Shown: one piece after another, positions 51,800 through 64,000 of the stretch
Position numbering within the stretch: the first letter of the stretch is position 1
How the letters are laid out: each line of letters opens with the position of its first letter
Program-made: the position numbers and the translations under genes
Source of the DNA: Opisthorchis felineus
Lineage: Eukaryota; Platyhelminthes; Trematoda; Opisthorchiida; Opisthorchiidae
Reading direction: 5' to 3'
DNA length: 64,000 bases
Assembly: GCA_004794785.1 (NCBI GenBank)
Contig: SJOL01007286.1
Span: forward strand, 431,807 to 495,806
The notes under the pieces: model-generated
Database searches by the model: none
Told to the model about the DNA's origin: nothing
What the model saw: only the letters and a program-made list of their open reading frames with translations

Positions 51800-54700
51800 A
51801 ACATGGCAGTAAAAACGGTAAAGCCACGAACTGGCCCCCATTTAAGATGGGAACTAAGTTGCGCGAAATAGCAGCTAATGTATTATTCAGTTCCCTTACT
51901 GTAACAACTCTGTTTCTTGTCACTGAACAAAGAGCGGTATTTAAAGTTTTCCGCGGACATTCTAAGCAGACAGCGAGGACAGTAGCATCACGACCTGCCG
52001 AAAAATTTACGTGACCTCTTAGAATTGGGTTAAGACAACAGCATAACTGCTGTCATTTTTCACTTGCTGGTTAGGCTGGCAAAATTTCTTTGTTTAGTTG
52101 ACCCGTTTTGTAAACATCCGTTTGAAGCCTTAATCTAGCGGTTTTTATTAGCTGGAGAAGTGAAGTTCACTGAATATTGGTTGTGTGATCAGGTTAAGTG
52201 ACGGATTCCACTACTAACAGCACAAGTCATCAGAAACAGGCAGGTTGTCCTGACCGATTTCGAGTAACCGCTGAGCAAGATGTCCAGTTACTCATACGGT
52301 CTTCTTCGTTATCCCAGAAATCGCTGAGTAAAATCTGCAGGTCATTGCGTCTTAGGTGCATTGTTTGCCTGTTCTACACCCCAAGATTAAGTCAACGTTC
52401 CATGTCTAGAGCGCGGGAGCTTTGCCAACATGTGAGAACTGTTGTGTTCAACTTTAATATAAATATCGTGAGCTACTGGACAACCGCAACCATAACTTGA
52501 GGCAGCTAGTCATTTAGTCGTATAAAGAGGTCGTGTGCGTCATAAGGTTATTCTAATACTGTTTTGACTGCACGCATAAAAGCATTTATGTTAGATACAG
52601 TTTCTATGAGATACGCTTTAATTCGCACATCATCATAAAATTTCACGGAGCTGCTGCGCGAGAACATTCCACGAAATATTTGTCATCCATTCCGCAGAAC
52701 GTATTGACCAGAGAAACATGAAACAGGCAACAATAGAAAACACTTCATCAAAAATTCCCTTAACAATAGGCTTGGGATAAAAAGTTGACACACTACTTCC
52801 TCCTCATAAGAAATAAGTGATGAAGGGGTGCCAAAGAAAAGAAATGGCTTTTGTAATTCTCTGGATTCAGTCATTATAAGATGCCTCCACTAATGAAAAA
52901 CCGCAAAGAGGAAATGTTGTGACATAACTCTTCGAAGTAAACAATACTTTCCAGTAAGTGAGCATCTTAGCACTACACTTAAACACTGTGCTAAAGGTTG
53001 ACTGTCTATCAGTGAAATTGACGTCGTTTTGCCAGCTTGATAAAGCAAAACAGGTGGAGCTTTTCCCATCTGAACAAAGTCGCTACGTTACCAGTGGTAG
53101 TCTTATTGTTGCTGGACGTACGTCATCGTCTGTTCAACACACAAAATGAGAAAAACTCCTGCACTGATCTACTCGTCTTCCAAGTTGTAGTGGGAAGGAA
53201 CAGACGACGGCTAGAAGACAGTTTTCACCTCCATGTTGGATTCTGACTTCATTTTGGCCCACACCCCTAGTAAGCAATACATCGAGATTCGGCGTTGCCT
53301 AGTAGTGTTTCTTATCGAATAAACACACTTTAGAAGGAGGGTGCGTTCATGGTTCGGTAGTCTAAGTTTTCCACCCACGCTTGATATAATACATCCGTGC
53401 TATGTATTCAATAGTTGAAGCGATCTTCTTGCAAAGGTTGATGAACACTGGATAATATACTCTTCTTTTTGCGTTTGAGAGAAAAAGGGTGTATATTTTA
53501 CCTGTCCACCGGGAAGTCTTAGTTGGGTTTTTCACACCGCCGTTTTCGATTTTGTTGGAATGGTGCATTCAATTAAAAAAGACCTTTTACTTGCTTCATG
53601 AGTTCGGTACATCTGTGACATTAATCCACTCGAGAATAATAAAGACTTTATGCCCGTCGATGCTTGCATGGGCTCAACTCATTGGCCCAACTTTCTGTAG
53701 AAGTATGGTAATAAGACCAACCTAAAAAAGAATGGAACCATATTGCAGAGGCCTAGAGAGTCTGTTGAAAGTGTATTTAAAGGAATTTAGTTTTCAAACT
53801 CAATCGACCAGAGAACAACAGCAAGTTCTATGTCTTTTGTAGTGGCCAAAATATTACTACTGGCAGCTACAAAATTCTGGACTATATATGCTTTGATTGG
53901 AGCTAATAATTATTGAATGTAAATTGAGCTGAGAGCGAGAATATCAGATTTACGAGTGGTCTCTTTTTGAGTACGAATAGTCATTTACTTGAGTTGAATT
54001 GGTGTCCCATATTTTTGCCGAAAGCATGTTGTTATTTCTATCATCATTCCTTGGTTATCGCTTTGAACTCGGAGTTTAACAATTTTGATTGGGAAGCTAA
54101 TGATTAGTTATTTCCTCGGAAACCATAATAGACAACTTAAAGTGCCCCCTTACTGACCGAAATTCTACAACACATATTTAGAAAACAACTTAAGTAACCT
54201 CATTAGTGAAAGCAAGCCAAGGAAAGGAGAAATAATGACCGAACTATTGCCGACGACCTCCAGTGCCTTCCGTAGGCATTTGGATAAGTTAGAAATAGGT
54301 TCCGGTTATGCTTACACGTAAACGATTGAATTTAGATACCAGTATATCACACTTTTAACCTCCTCTTAGATCCGTTATTTGGTACTTCTCGAAAAAACGG
54401 GAAACAACAAATATCCATACCAACAATAGTTGAGTGTATGGTATGGATTGGCTTGTGGCTTATGAAACATTGCACCAAGTAACTGTAACAAGCGAGCAAT
54501 CTGAACGATAAATGTTTGGTTAAGTCTAATGGTCCCATTGATAAAGATGGATATATCCTTTTGATTACAACTATCAACTAATGAACATAGAAGAACAAAT
54601 AGGCACTGCTTGCACGGTGGTTTTATACAATTGTGTTTGTTCCCTGATGATGATAAAAGTAAATTTCCGCAAAAACAGACTGCCTAATATGGGATACTAC

Positions 54701-57700
54701 AGTCATGAAAATTTCTGAATTCGTTTAGGCCTGTAGTTAAGTCCCTCTTTGGAAATGACAAGATACATCAAACGCAGTCCGACGAGGCTGAGAAACCTCT
54801 CTCAAATGGACCCTGGGCTTCAAAGTTGCGGAGCTTTCCCAACTACTACCCCTTACAATTTATTTCACCACGAAGCGTGCGCTAATCTCACTTCACAATG
54901 ATCCACTTTGTGTAGTAGCCACGTCAGGGTTTGTACTATTTGACAACGGCCGTGTTGTCTGAAATACACATAATTATCCCCTTCTCGGCCTGGCAAGACA
55001 CACGCGGCCAACTGGGAGAAATGAGACGTGAAGAGAGGCTCCTTTTCTATTTGGATACCCACCCTTAGAACGCCATAGTGTCTAATAAATCCGTGACAGA
55101 ATGCGACCATGGTAAAATGCCTAATAACACAAATGGAATTTTCCTTCATCACTTGCTGGCTCGTATGACTCAAACCTAATATTCAACTCTGCGGTCAACT
55201 GTCATACAATGGAGCGGATGATAAACCCACCCAATTAGGTGGCTGGAAAATCAATGGAAGTATTTTAGTCAGATCTTTTGCATGATAGCAGTTACATATA
55301 AGGACGAAACCGGCCTAATTCTCTGAAGAGCAGAAGGCACCACCGTGTTGCGGGATTGGTGATTTGTTCAGCGCATGCGCATATTTTCCAAAGCTTACGG
55401 CTTTTCAGAAGTAAAACGGATTGTCAGTGAACTTGCTGTTGGCACAGGGCGCTCTAAATGTAACCATTTTAAAGTTTTCTGAAAGTGAACACCTCGGCCG
55501 ATTTACACAGGCCGACATCCTTACTTATTGAGCATTTACGCTTTATTGCTCTAAGCAGGTCTGGGATGAATGCATTGTTCACGATCTGGTATTTAGACTC
55601 ATATAAAAACTGAGCAAGTGACTGCTCGCGTTTAGGGACATTTTGGTTATCCCGACAGATATCTCGTCAGTGGAGGTTGTAATGCGAATGTGGTTTGTCT
55701 GGAAGGACCAATGAACCCTAATGAACTCAGTCGGGATAATAATAGAGTTCTTTTTTGAATGTTTGAAATGTTACTCCGGTTTACTGTCCTCAATAATGAA
55801 CTGGTAGAAAGCAAATTTATGCAGATCGACTTATAAACTGCTCGTAAACCTGTGAACCATATTCATATGCAGATTACATCGTTGCTAACACGAGACTCGA
55901 CTGCATCTCTCTCTTACAAACCGGTTGGTATGTGCACTGTTCACTGAGGCCTGCGATTCAAACGGTTGTTAACCATTTGAATTATACATATTCTTTCCCT
56001 AAATGAGAGAAAATCGCATTGCGCAGTAAAAAAAAGACCGGTTGATCGGGCTAAGTCACAAAAGCATATGGGAACATCACCTTTCTCGCAAAGCTTTCCT
56101 ATACGTTCTTTTTAGAACCAATTTACGGCGCTCACAGACGGTATTCGAAAACGATAATCGCTCCGACCAAACGAACGATGTAAAAGGCGCTGTATCTATT
56201 TACTTGCCCGTGAACAGCTACATGTGAGATAAAAATATTTTCGTTTGCTCCACTTGAAGATGAGGAACGGTGCGCACAGCGTAATAATAAACCCTCACTA
56301 ATGGCCTATGGAAAAGGCAAAACTTACTCTTTTAAATGATTTAACAGAAACTAGAATGAACTAACCAATCAAGGGCCTTTTAGGAGGTTGTCCACTGTAT
56401 GGAGTTATAGTGCCATGTTACTACACACGCGTATTGCTACTTTATTAGTGAACGAATTTGTGAAATTTCACTTACAGACATTTGGGGCTACTCATAACTA
56501 CTCCTGTACAAGTAGAACGCTGTTGCAGATGTATCTCACAGGCGAGTGCCGTATTACCATTCAACGCTTCCCATGCCTGATTATCTAGTGTATGGTTTCA
56601 AAATCCAAACTTCGTTTTTATGTATTGGCTTTACTGACATTTCACGACAAATTCCACCAGCATGCACTTGATCAGAGGCGCTGTCATCCTTTTCTCAAGA
56701 AAAAGAGACCGGAAAGCTTTCAACAAATTATCTGTAGGAAAAGTTGACAACAGGAATGGACAAAAACAAGGTTATTGTTACCACCAAATAGTTAGCCTTA
56801 AGTAAGTTCTCCCATCCAGAGAATTCCAGGAATCGACGCAAGGGATTCGTTTGAATGCGGAAATAACAAAACCTAACAAAAACTTTTAACCAGCTTGAAA
56901 TAACGGCTGTGCATATATTTAAACACTCGCACGCCGGTACACAAAAGCCAAGTTTAGATGTCACCGTGAGCACACGCAGCAGAGGCAAGAAAACGACTTT
57001 TCCGCCTCAGGTAACAAACCGTGTCAACCTCTGTGACAGCCTACGGTGACAGTTGGACACGACGATAATATCTTGGGTGTGAAATACCAATTTGATATCC
57101 AAAGTCGAAGCAGGCGACAAAATTTCGTGATGTTTTAGCCAATGAAATATATGCAGAATCAGTTCGCTTGCCTTGCAGATCGCAGATCAAGGAGGCCTAG
57201 TTTAATTACACTCCTCAATGATAATGATCATGTCTATTGCCCTATGTAACTGCTTTTACAAAATTACTTACATTGGATTGATAGAGAGAGGACGGGAGTA
57301 AACTAAGCATTATAAGCTTATCATATTCCACTTGAACAATGTCAAACAATCCAAGCATTCTGGACAAAGCAACCAGTATGCTTTGTTAAGATGGTTTGAT
57401 TAAAAATAGACCCATCCAAGTTTATCTTCTTAGGTTTCTCTTTCGGGGCCCCTGTTTGAGTACAGCTTGCTTTATTCCATATTAGTGAAAAACTCATTTA
57501 CACTGGGTGATAAAACCTGAGGCTGCTGGGAGATTTTCACGCTTGGTTACTTGAGTTCACATACTTAGCGTGACACATTTGCTCACGTCAGTTCTCCCCA
57601 GGGATATAAACTAAGGAGCACTTGTATTTTGCCGTTGGGTTGACTACATGCCTAAAAAGAATCAGCTTTAAAATCGTGAAGGCCAACCCCTGATTGCCGT

Positions 57701-57970
57701 TTCTCTGAACTCAGTAGAGTATTGCGCTCAAGGACTCTGATGTCGTGATAACGTAATAAAGATCCTATTCAGCAGAAAACCTATTGCACGAATTTATTTG
57801 TCTTATTTCTATAAAGCCTAGCGAATAACGTCTATTATAAGAGAATTCAATTTCAGTTCACGGCCCTTTGTTTTCGTAGTCCACAATGTTGATCTCGTGA
57901 ACTCTACTATCCTTTAGGTATTGCTGTAGGAAATCCGATTCCTCATGAAAGCAAACAAGAAGGCCATTTA
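51800..57970. other. No gene recognised
   Basis: Short ORFs. A 102-codon minus-strand ORF (54865-55173) has a protein-like C-terminal half with several Cys and His but no known motif, and no splice sites that convince. Confidence 0.5.
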
Positions 57971-57979
57971 ACCGAGCTT

Positions 57980-58300
57980 TCATTTTTTAGATGAATTAGT
58001 GTATGTTAGAAAGCCAGAGAGCATTGTGAAATAGTTCGCCAGAGGTGCGCAGTTCGCACACCAACTTAGGTATAGCAGTATAGTTTGCTTGCTTGGGTCG
58101 GTAAGGTTTTGGCACACAGCAAACACATAACTGAGAAGGGTATATGATTCAGTGCTATTTTTGGCTACTTTGTAAATCGGAACCCCAATCCCGTCTAGAT
58201 TCGAATTTCTTTCGCAACCACCACACTTTGATATTGTCTCCGTCATTGGCACAGTTTCTAAAGCGATCTCATATCCCCTGTACCGATAAGTTGACTCCAT
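57980..58300 (-). CDS. Unrecognised 106-codon ORF
   Basis: It starts ATG with a mixed, protein-like composition. CGGCER and cysteine pairs in the N-terminal half are followed by a hydrophobic C-terminal third that could be one membrane segment. The plus strand is also open from 58144. No domain, splice site or neighbour supports it. Confidence 0.15.
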   Translation of the reverse strand: MESTYRYRGYEIALETVPMTETISKCGGCERNSNLDGIGVPIYKVAKNSTESYTLLSYVFAVCQNLTDPSKQTILLYLSWCANCAPLANYFTMLSGFLTYTNSSKK

Positions 58301-58479
58301 TTAGTCAGCCCGTGAACTACAATGGCAAAAAATTCCTCAAACCAGATATGCATAACTTTTCATCAGAGGTGTTGGTTAAAAATGATTCTTTCAAAAGAAA
58401 TCACCAAATTTGCAAAAGGAACAGCTGCCCCTTTTCATGGATGTCAATTTATCGGGTAAGAGAAGAGTAGTTGTGAAAA

Positions 58480-61400
58480 GTTAACGCTAAGCAGACTTGA
58501 ATATCTTGGTGTGCCCTTCAACGGATTCCTGCTTATAGGATTGCTGTTTTGTGTTGTTGAGAACGTGACCACAAAACCAATCCCTAGTTGAACATAATTA
58601 GTTGATGTGCATGGATCCGAACTTTAAAAGTGGTTTTGTGCTACATATCATCCGAGAGAGTGCCCACACGGTCCACATAGGTTTTTTTTATTATAACGCC
58701 CATCCAAACCTGCTCATTCAAACGAGTTCTTATGTACCAGCCTCACAACCATGAGTAGCATAGTGCATGATGGCTCTGAAACCCCAAGCTAACCGACCCC
58801 GAGGAGCAGATCCTATTTCTGCCACGCTGCCATCATGTACCAGTTGACTTGTGGCACTGCACTAGCCGTTTCTACTAAGTAACAGCAGAAAGCACAATTG
58901 AGGAGATAATTTGTGCCACCAAACAATGACCATCTACTCGTCGCTCTACAGTTCGGAACCCAGAGTTACCGAACTGCAAGATACCTGCTAAGCACAGAAT
59001 GTTCAGCTTACTCCAAACAGTTCCATTTTTCAACCAAACAGCCTCAATATCACCTTATAGCTGGCCGATACTGATCAAGTTTGGGCGTCCAGTTTTGTCT
59101 GCGGAAAAAGATATTGACACTAAACCTATGAGCACCATGCACAGAACTTGGATTGCTTCCCCCTCCCGTGAATGTTGTAGAGCGTGCTCTTCATATTTGG
59201 TAACGTGGGCAGCACCAGTAAATGTTCTACCTATACAAAATGACGACAGTGCAAGAAACCTCAGCATCTCGTCAGCTATGTATTTTCATTGTCCTAGCTG
59301 AGTGGATTCTTTCGAATAGAACGCCTCGGAATCCCTTGTGTGCAAGAAGCAAAAACTCTTGGTGCGACTGTCAAAGCAGCTTAATCTCCTTCGGTTGTCA
59401 CCAAAGCATTGGGTTTGATGAATTGTTTTGAACATGTTTGAAGACCATAATATCTGCTCCACTGTTGTAACTACTCACGATAAGTAGCTTTGGATGTGGT
59501 TGTGTCCGAAATCTCGTCGCCTGATTCACGATATTCTGGCCACGAAGATTGTTTTCGCTTATAGTAGAGTGCCGGTTGTGCCGGTGCATCGGAAACGAAG
59601 CCCATAACTCAAACTTACTGAGGGTTGAGTGATAACGTGTAGCGGACTTCCTCCAACTGAGAGGACAGATGAAGATCAATAGCCAAATAGCTTCCGGGCG
59701 GCAACATTTAGATCCTGTAAAACGTTTCTTGAAGAGTTTAATTTCTGATCGTGAAGCATATATTCCCTAACCAGCCCAAACAACGCTTTAATTCACGCAA
59801 TCGACAAAAAATATTGAAGTTGAAGTCACAGTTTGGGTTGCTACAATGCTTTTTGGGTTTCTAGAATTCTACATATTTTAAAAGTTTTTTTCAGAATTCA
59901 TCTCCTAAATACAGACAAAACACCCCGTTCACCAAAGAAACATCTTCCGGGGATACCACAGTGTATTCCGACAGGAGTGTTTCCTCTTGGGTGCCATAGT
60001 CCTCACCTTTTATAGTCGCCTGAAAAAAACTCAGCTGTCTGCATGCATTTTAGGCTTCTTCATTGTACGGTTCGTAGAAAAAAGTGGAAGATGGACTTCG
60101 TATGGTTTCCATGGCAAAATCTGACTTTCCTTTGTCATTCGTCTCCGGCATTTTGCTTTCCTCTGGGTACTCGCTACATCAGAGTTTGGTTAACACCATT
60201 CGCATAGGTGACATTGTGACATGTCCCGTCGCTTTTATTTCGTTCAACTGCCTTCACTTTCACAGTCAGAGACAGGGCTATCTTCATCCGTATCAAGTAT
60301 TCAGGCAGCGGACTATCTTGTAGCAATCATTCAGCCGCGCCGGCCCCTACCTGAAGTAATTATTCCATTTACCCCGTACATTCCAGTGCACTTTTAAGCC
60401 CACATCAACCTGCAGTCACACCTGTACAGGAGTTGTGCAGACTCCAAAACCGAAAAAATGACACCACTGTCATTTAGTCATTTCAGCTCCACCATGCCTA
60501 CATCTTTGGCGGTCCACTGTAGTATGACCGCATGTTATACCACAGTGTTATCTTATGACACAGGAAGCCCAAGCGGATAGGCAAGGCAATCAGTAGTATA
60601 ATACTGTTGTGCATGTGGCTGAAAGCCCTCTTCCGCCATCTTTGCAGCTGCCATAGAGACAAGCATAGCAAGCATTCACGATTTTTATCGATTGGTCACT
60701 CCCATTAATTAAACCCCGGAGCTAAGAAGACGCTAGTAAGCCAAAACTAGTGTCGCGTTAACATTACAACATACAGTTTGACTTTTATGCTTGTCTCCGA
60801 TATCATCAAGTGATAAGGAGAAGCTGTTACCTCTCACATGTACCCCAGTGGCTAGCATAATTGGCCAGTACTAACTTAAACAGGCATGATAACAAACGGA
60901 GCCACCGATTAGCTTGATCCGCGTACTTATAGGCACACGCACTTCACGAAGGGCATTTCATCGATCTAGGCCAGTCAGTGGTGCCATTAGACAGAAGGGG
61001 GTCGAGGCACGTGTTCTAATAGGCATGGTTTAATGGCAACATCATCAGTTCAGTCAATTAATCAATGTCAAACGATGGAAAATCAGATTAAAAATGGATT
61101 GTCATTTGGAAGTGTACCAGCGAATTCGGGAACGATGAAATGGCGTTTTTTGGCTCCTGTCGTGTTGTTTCCTTAAGGAGGAAACAGTGGGAAGAAATTC
61201 CTTGTCACGAAATTGGCCTCCTCTGGGCGGGCTTCTGCACCCAACCAGTTGTTGTGACGACGCTTTTTCCGAAAAAATGCAATCCTCTTGAGGAAACACG
61301 TGCATCTGGTATGGTTCGCGAACCAGTTTTCTGCTTTCAAAGTGAATGTACTTTGCTTTCCCAACAGAAATTTGTTAGTGGTAAATCTTGCGTTCTTCAG

Positions 61401-63280
61401 AAAAGAACGGATCACCAAAACTGCTCATTTTATGGTGCACTTAGTTAGACGAGTAATCCCCGGTGATAAAAAATTAGGAATAAGTAAATAGTATCCCAAA
61501 ATTTTTTGGTGAGTTAGTTTCATTTCTAGTCGTCGTTAAACGTCTATTTTCGAATCCATCAACTACCTGAAAAATAACGGTAGCATGATTAGAGTGGATC
61601 CTCCTGTGCAACTTGGAACCTCATGAAAGGAACTTTTTTGGATCAGAGATTTGCTGTAGCTGGACGGTTGGGCCACTCATCATTGTCAGGTTGGTTATGC
61701 GCTCCAACTTACTTGGGACCCATGAGCTGTATATTCTTGACAACCAGAAGTACGATATGAAGCAGCTGGGGGATGCTTTTGGGTTTTCCAACATATGTGG
61801 GCTTCCCCAATTTAAGAACCAACTTAATTTTGCTCCCCACCAAATCTCACTAAACGGGGGAACGTATTTCAGGCTGCTGTCACTTGGGGCAAACAGCACT
61901 GAAGTGACCTGCTTCGGATCAAAACTAGCTTCTGTATGGGTGATAGTAATACCAGTCAGCAGGCCACATAATTCTGTGCGATCAGTCTAGCTAAATTTTT
62001 GTGTTGGAATCTCGCAGACGCATGGTGAAGTGGCTGCTACTGCTCCTATGCAAATGAACCACCTTGATCCAATCGATTTTTCAAATTTTTCCTCAAAATG
62101 AAGTATCATGTAACTAATAATAAAATGCAGAAAAGCGCACAACCAACGTGCTAATTTTGTTAGACTTTCTACCCCGCTGATTCATATCGCCTGATTAAAA
62201 TAAACACTAATTTTAATTAAAAAGTGGAACGAAGCATCTCTCAACAAAAATCTGATTAAAACACATGCATGATTGATTATCCGATAATTCAATCATCATG
62301 TTCCCTGAGTAACTTACCAGTTTCATGTCACTTCCAATGAAACTGAGATAATCGTGAACAAGAAGAAATTCTGCGTCTTAACTTCAACCCAAATTGCGAC
62401 AGTAATTCAACCAGACGAACTATTCAATCAGCTAGTCCGTTCTTGTCGGGTCGACTGTTATCAGATATTCTACTGTCCATCCGCCATTTTCCATTTTACA
62501 CACTCGACTACGGTAGCTTACAGGAACTTAGTAGCAAAATTCGCAAGTCGACGTTTTGGAGGCTGCAGGAGAAATAACTATGCCAAACCTTCTGGAAGTG
62601 ATTTGGAGTCGCACACGAAATTAGTACGGTTGAATTTGTCCAGATGGATGTTTATCACCAAATTCAATAGGAAACATTAAATAATACAGATGTTTCCAGC
62701 TGGAGAGACCATGTTCGAAAAAAGTCACCCTTCAGAAGTCCACTGAAGTCCACTGAAGTATCTGTTGAATTTTATGGACCTTAGTTCACACAATGAAGCA
62801 GATTTTATGCAGAGTTAGACGTATACCTGTCTCAGAAAAGGCAGAAAATTGTCACCTCCGAGGGCATTGATTTTCCCGAAATTTGTTCAATACAAGTTCT
62901 AAAGACCGTTCATTCATGAGTTCACTCCAAGCGTTGTATTGCCTACCTTTATGTGGTAGTGCCCTGTATGCACTCAACTGCTTGGGACCAGCCTCCGGAT
63001 ATTTTGGATATGGTGTTTCTTTTAAACCCATCTATGGTTACTGGGCCAGTATAGTGGCATACGTGTAGAGACAAGATGTGATCAGATCCCAAAACAACGA
63101 ATCTTCTGTTGGTGAAGAGTCAACGCGGTGAGTTCCGATATGGAGAAAGGTCCCGAGTCGCTGGGCTTTTCACGATCGGCGAGATGACCACAATGAAGGT
63201 ATGAAGAAGTGTCAGTTCACGATGTTCATTTAACCAGATACGCCCTCTGAAAGCATGGAAGAATTCCAGTCAGGCTGATG
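58480..63280. other. No gene recognised; some stretches open on both strands
   Basis: At 59.0-59.3 kb and 61.6-62.0 kb both strands are open for 70-125 codons. The plus-strand ORF at 61613-61990 reads plausibly as protein (YILDNQKYDMKQLGDAFGF) but matches nothing I know. These could be diverged retroelement coding remnants; no reverse-transcriptase or integrase motif was seen. Confidence 0.4.
62735..62759. repeat. 2.5 copies of GAAGTCCACT
   Basis: Exact 10-base tandem units. Confidence 0.9.
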
Positions 63281-63584
63281 TGGTATGAGTTTATTGTTAG
63301 ACGTCGGTATCATGGTTGTACGTGGGCTGGGATAATGTCAGAGCGCCCACACCTAGACAGGAGGACGATTAGGGTCCTCAACCAAAGCCTTTGGCTCAAG
63401 AGCCTAACCGCAAGGCAGTGGTGTTTGGCGGGAAATGCAAATGCATTACCATTCCTACGGAACAAGTCGCCACGTGTTCCAACCCTCAACCTGGAGGGAC
63501 AGAAGACTGTGTTCTTCAGACCTCTAACCATTGACCAACCTGGTATGAGAGACTCTGTGAGTGTCGCGAAGACACCCCCCAGTA

Positions 63585-63635
63585 TAGCTCAATGGGTCCC
63601 TGAGGTGCGCAAACCGTCACACCACGGTAAGGTCC
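63585..63635 (+). mobile_element. Weak tRNA-like box pair
   Basis: TAGCTCAATGGG (63585-63596) is a good A box. CACGGTAAGGTCC about 30 bases on is a poor B box. It sits in a stretch of visibly higher G+C (about 63.3-63.7 kb) that is probably repeat-derived. Confidence 0.25.
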
Positions 63636-63810
63636 AGTCTCTTCGTGACAGATTCCTGTCAGGAATCGACCGCGAATGGGACCATTGTTACTGTGAGGAG
63701 ACTTGATATTTTTCAATTAAGATTTCGTCCCGTAAGTGAAGATAATCCGCGCTGAAGAGCCCAGAACCATTGTACAGCTGTTACGTCCTTACTGGGTATA
63801 TTTACTAGTG

Positions 63811-63906
63811 GTCATCTCACGACCTGCGACAGGCCGGTCGATCGTTACACCACTTAACCGTTGGGTCATAAGGGGCTGATCAACAGTGTGATTAACTCTC
63901 ACTTAA
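63811..63906 (-). mobile_element. tRNA-derived SINE-like repeat, copy B
   Basis: Minus strand: AAGTGAGAGTTAATCAC leader, TGATCAGCC, CAACGGTTAAG as A-box-like sequence, and GCAGGTCGTGAGATG in the B-box place. The leader is one base different from copy A over 17 bases, and the GGTTAAG box is at a similar distance. The remainder is diverged. Confidence 0.5.
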
Positions 63907-64000
63907 TTTCACAGGTGATTCCCAGGATAGAATGGTTTCATTTGCAGGACGAAATCTCATTTGCAATTGAGATCAGCTGGCGAGGCGGATTACTCCATAA

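Noticed and set aside
54645..54685. CTGATGATGATAAAAG as a hammerhead core
   Set aside because: No stem II and no GAAA box follow.

Overview
The window looks like non-coding nuclear DNA of a metazoan. It has no long open reading frame: the longest is 163 codons, and both strands are filled with short, overlapping ORFs. There are no prokaryotic operons, rRNA genes or CRISPR arrays. It contains simple-sequence repeats, degenerate tRNA-like (SINE-type) Pol III promoter boxes and hammerhead-ribozyme-like motifs. Hammerheads linked to dispersed repeats are well known in flatworms (Schistosoma satellite/SINE-like repeats, Penelope-like elements), so a platyhelminth is my best guess. That is inference; no gene in the window proves it.

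Layout. Bases 1-8900 are featureless apart from a short tandem repeat and a CAT microsatellite. From 8.9 to 18 kb there are possible exons: a spliced-looking ORF near 8.92 kb and a cysteine-patterned, WSC-domain-like exon at 14.64-14.88 kb. The same stretch has tRNA-like repeat pieces near 9.15, 12.08 and 17.8 kb. Bases 18-27 kb are empty. At 27.2-29.4 kb lies the most interesting region: two clear hammerhead-like copies 295 bp apart, a 75-bp inverted repeat whose two arms carry a covarying hairpin, and a possible decayed third hammerhead. From 33 to 43 kb there are unrecognised ORFs (33.1, 34.1, 40.3, 42.8 kb) and an AT microsatellite. The same stretch holds a strong hairpin and several minus-strand tRNA-like repeats (37.1, 41.2, 41.8 and 43.7 kb). 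Bases 44-63 kb hold an Asp-coding trinucleotide tract, a few possible exons and little else. The last 0.8 kb is repeat-like and ends in a second copy of the SINE family seen at 37.1 kb.

The parts do not form a pathway. The sensible reading is an intergenic or long-intron region containing ancient, diverged retroelement debris, with a few isolated exon candidates that need transcript evidence.
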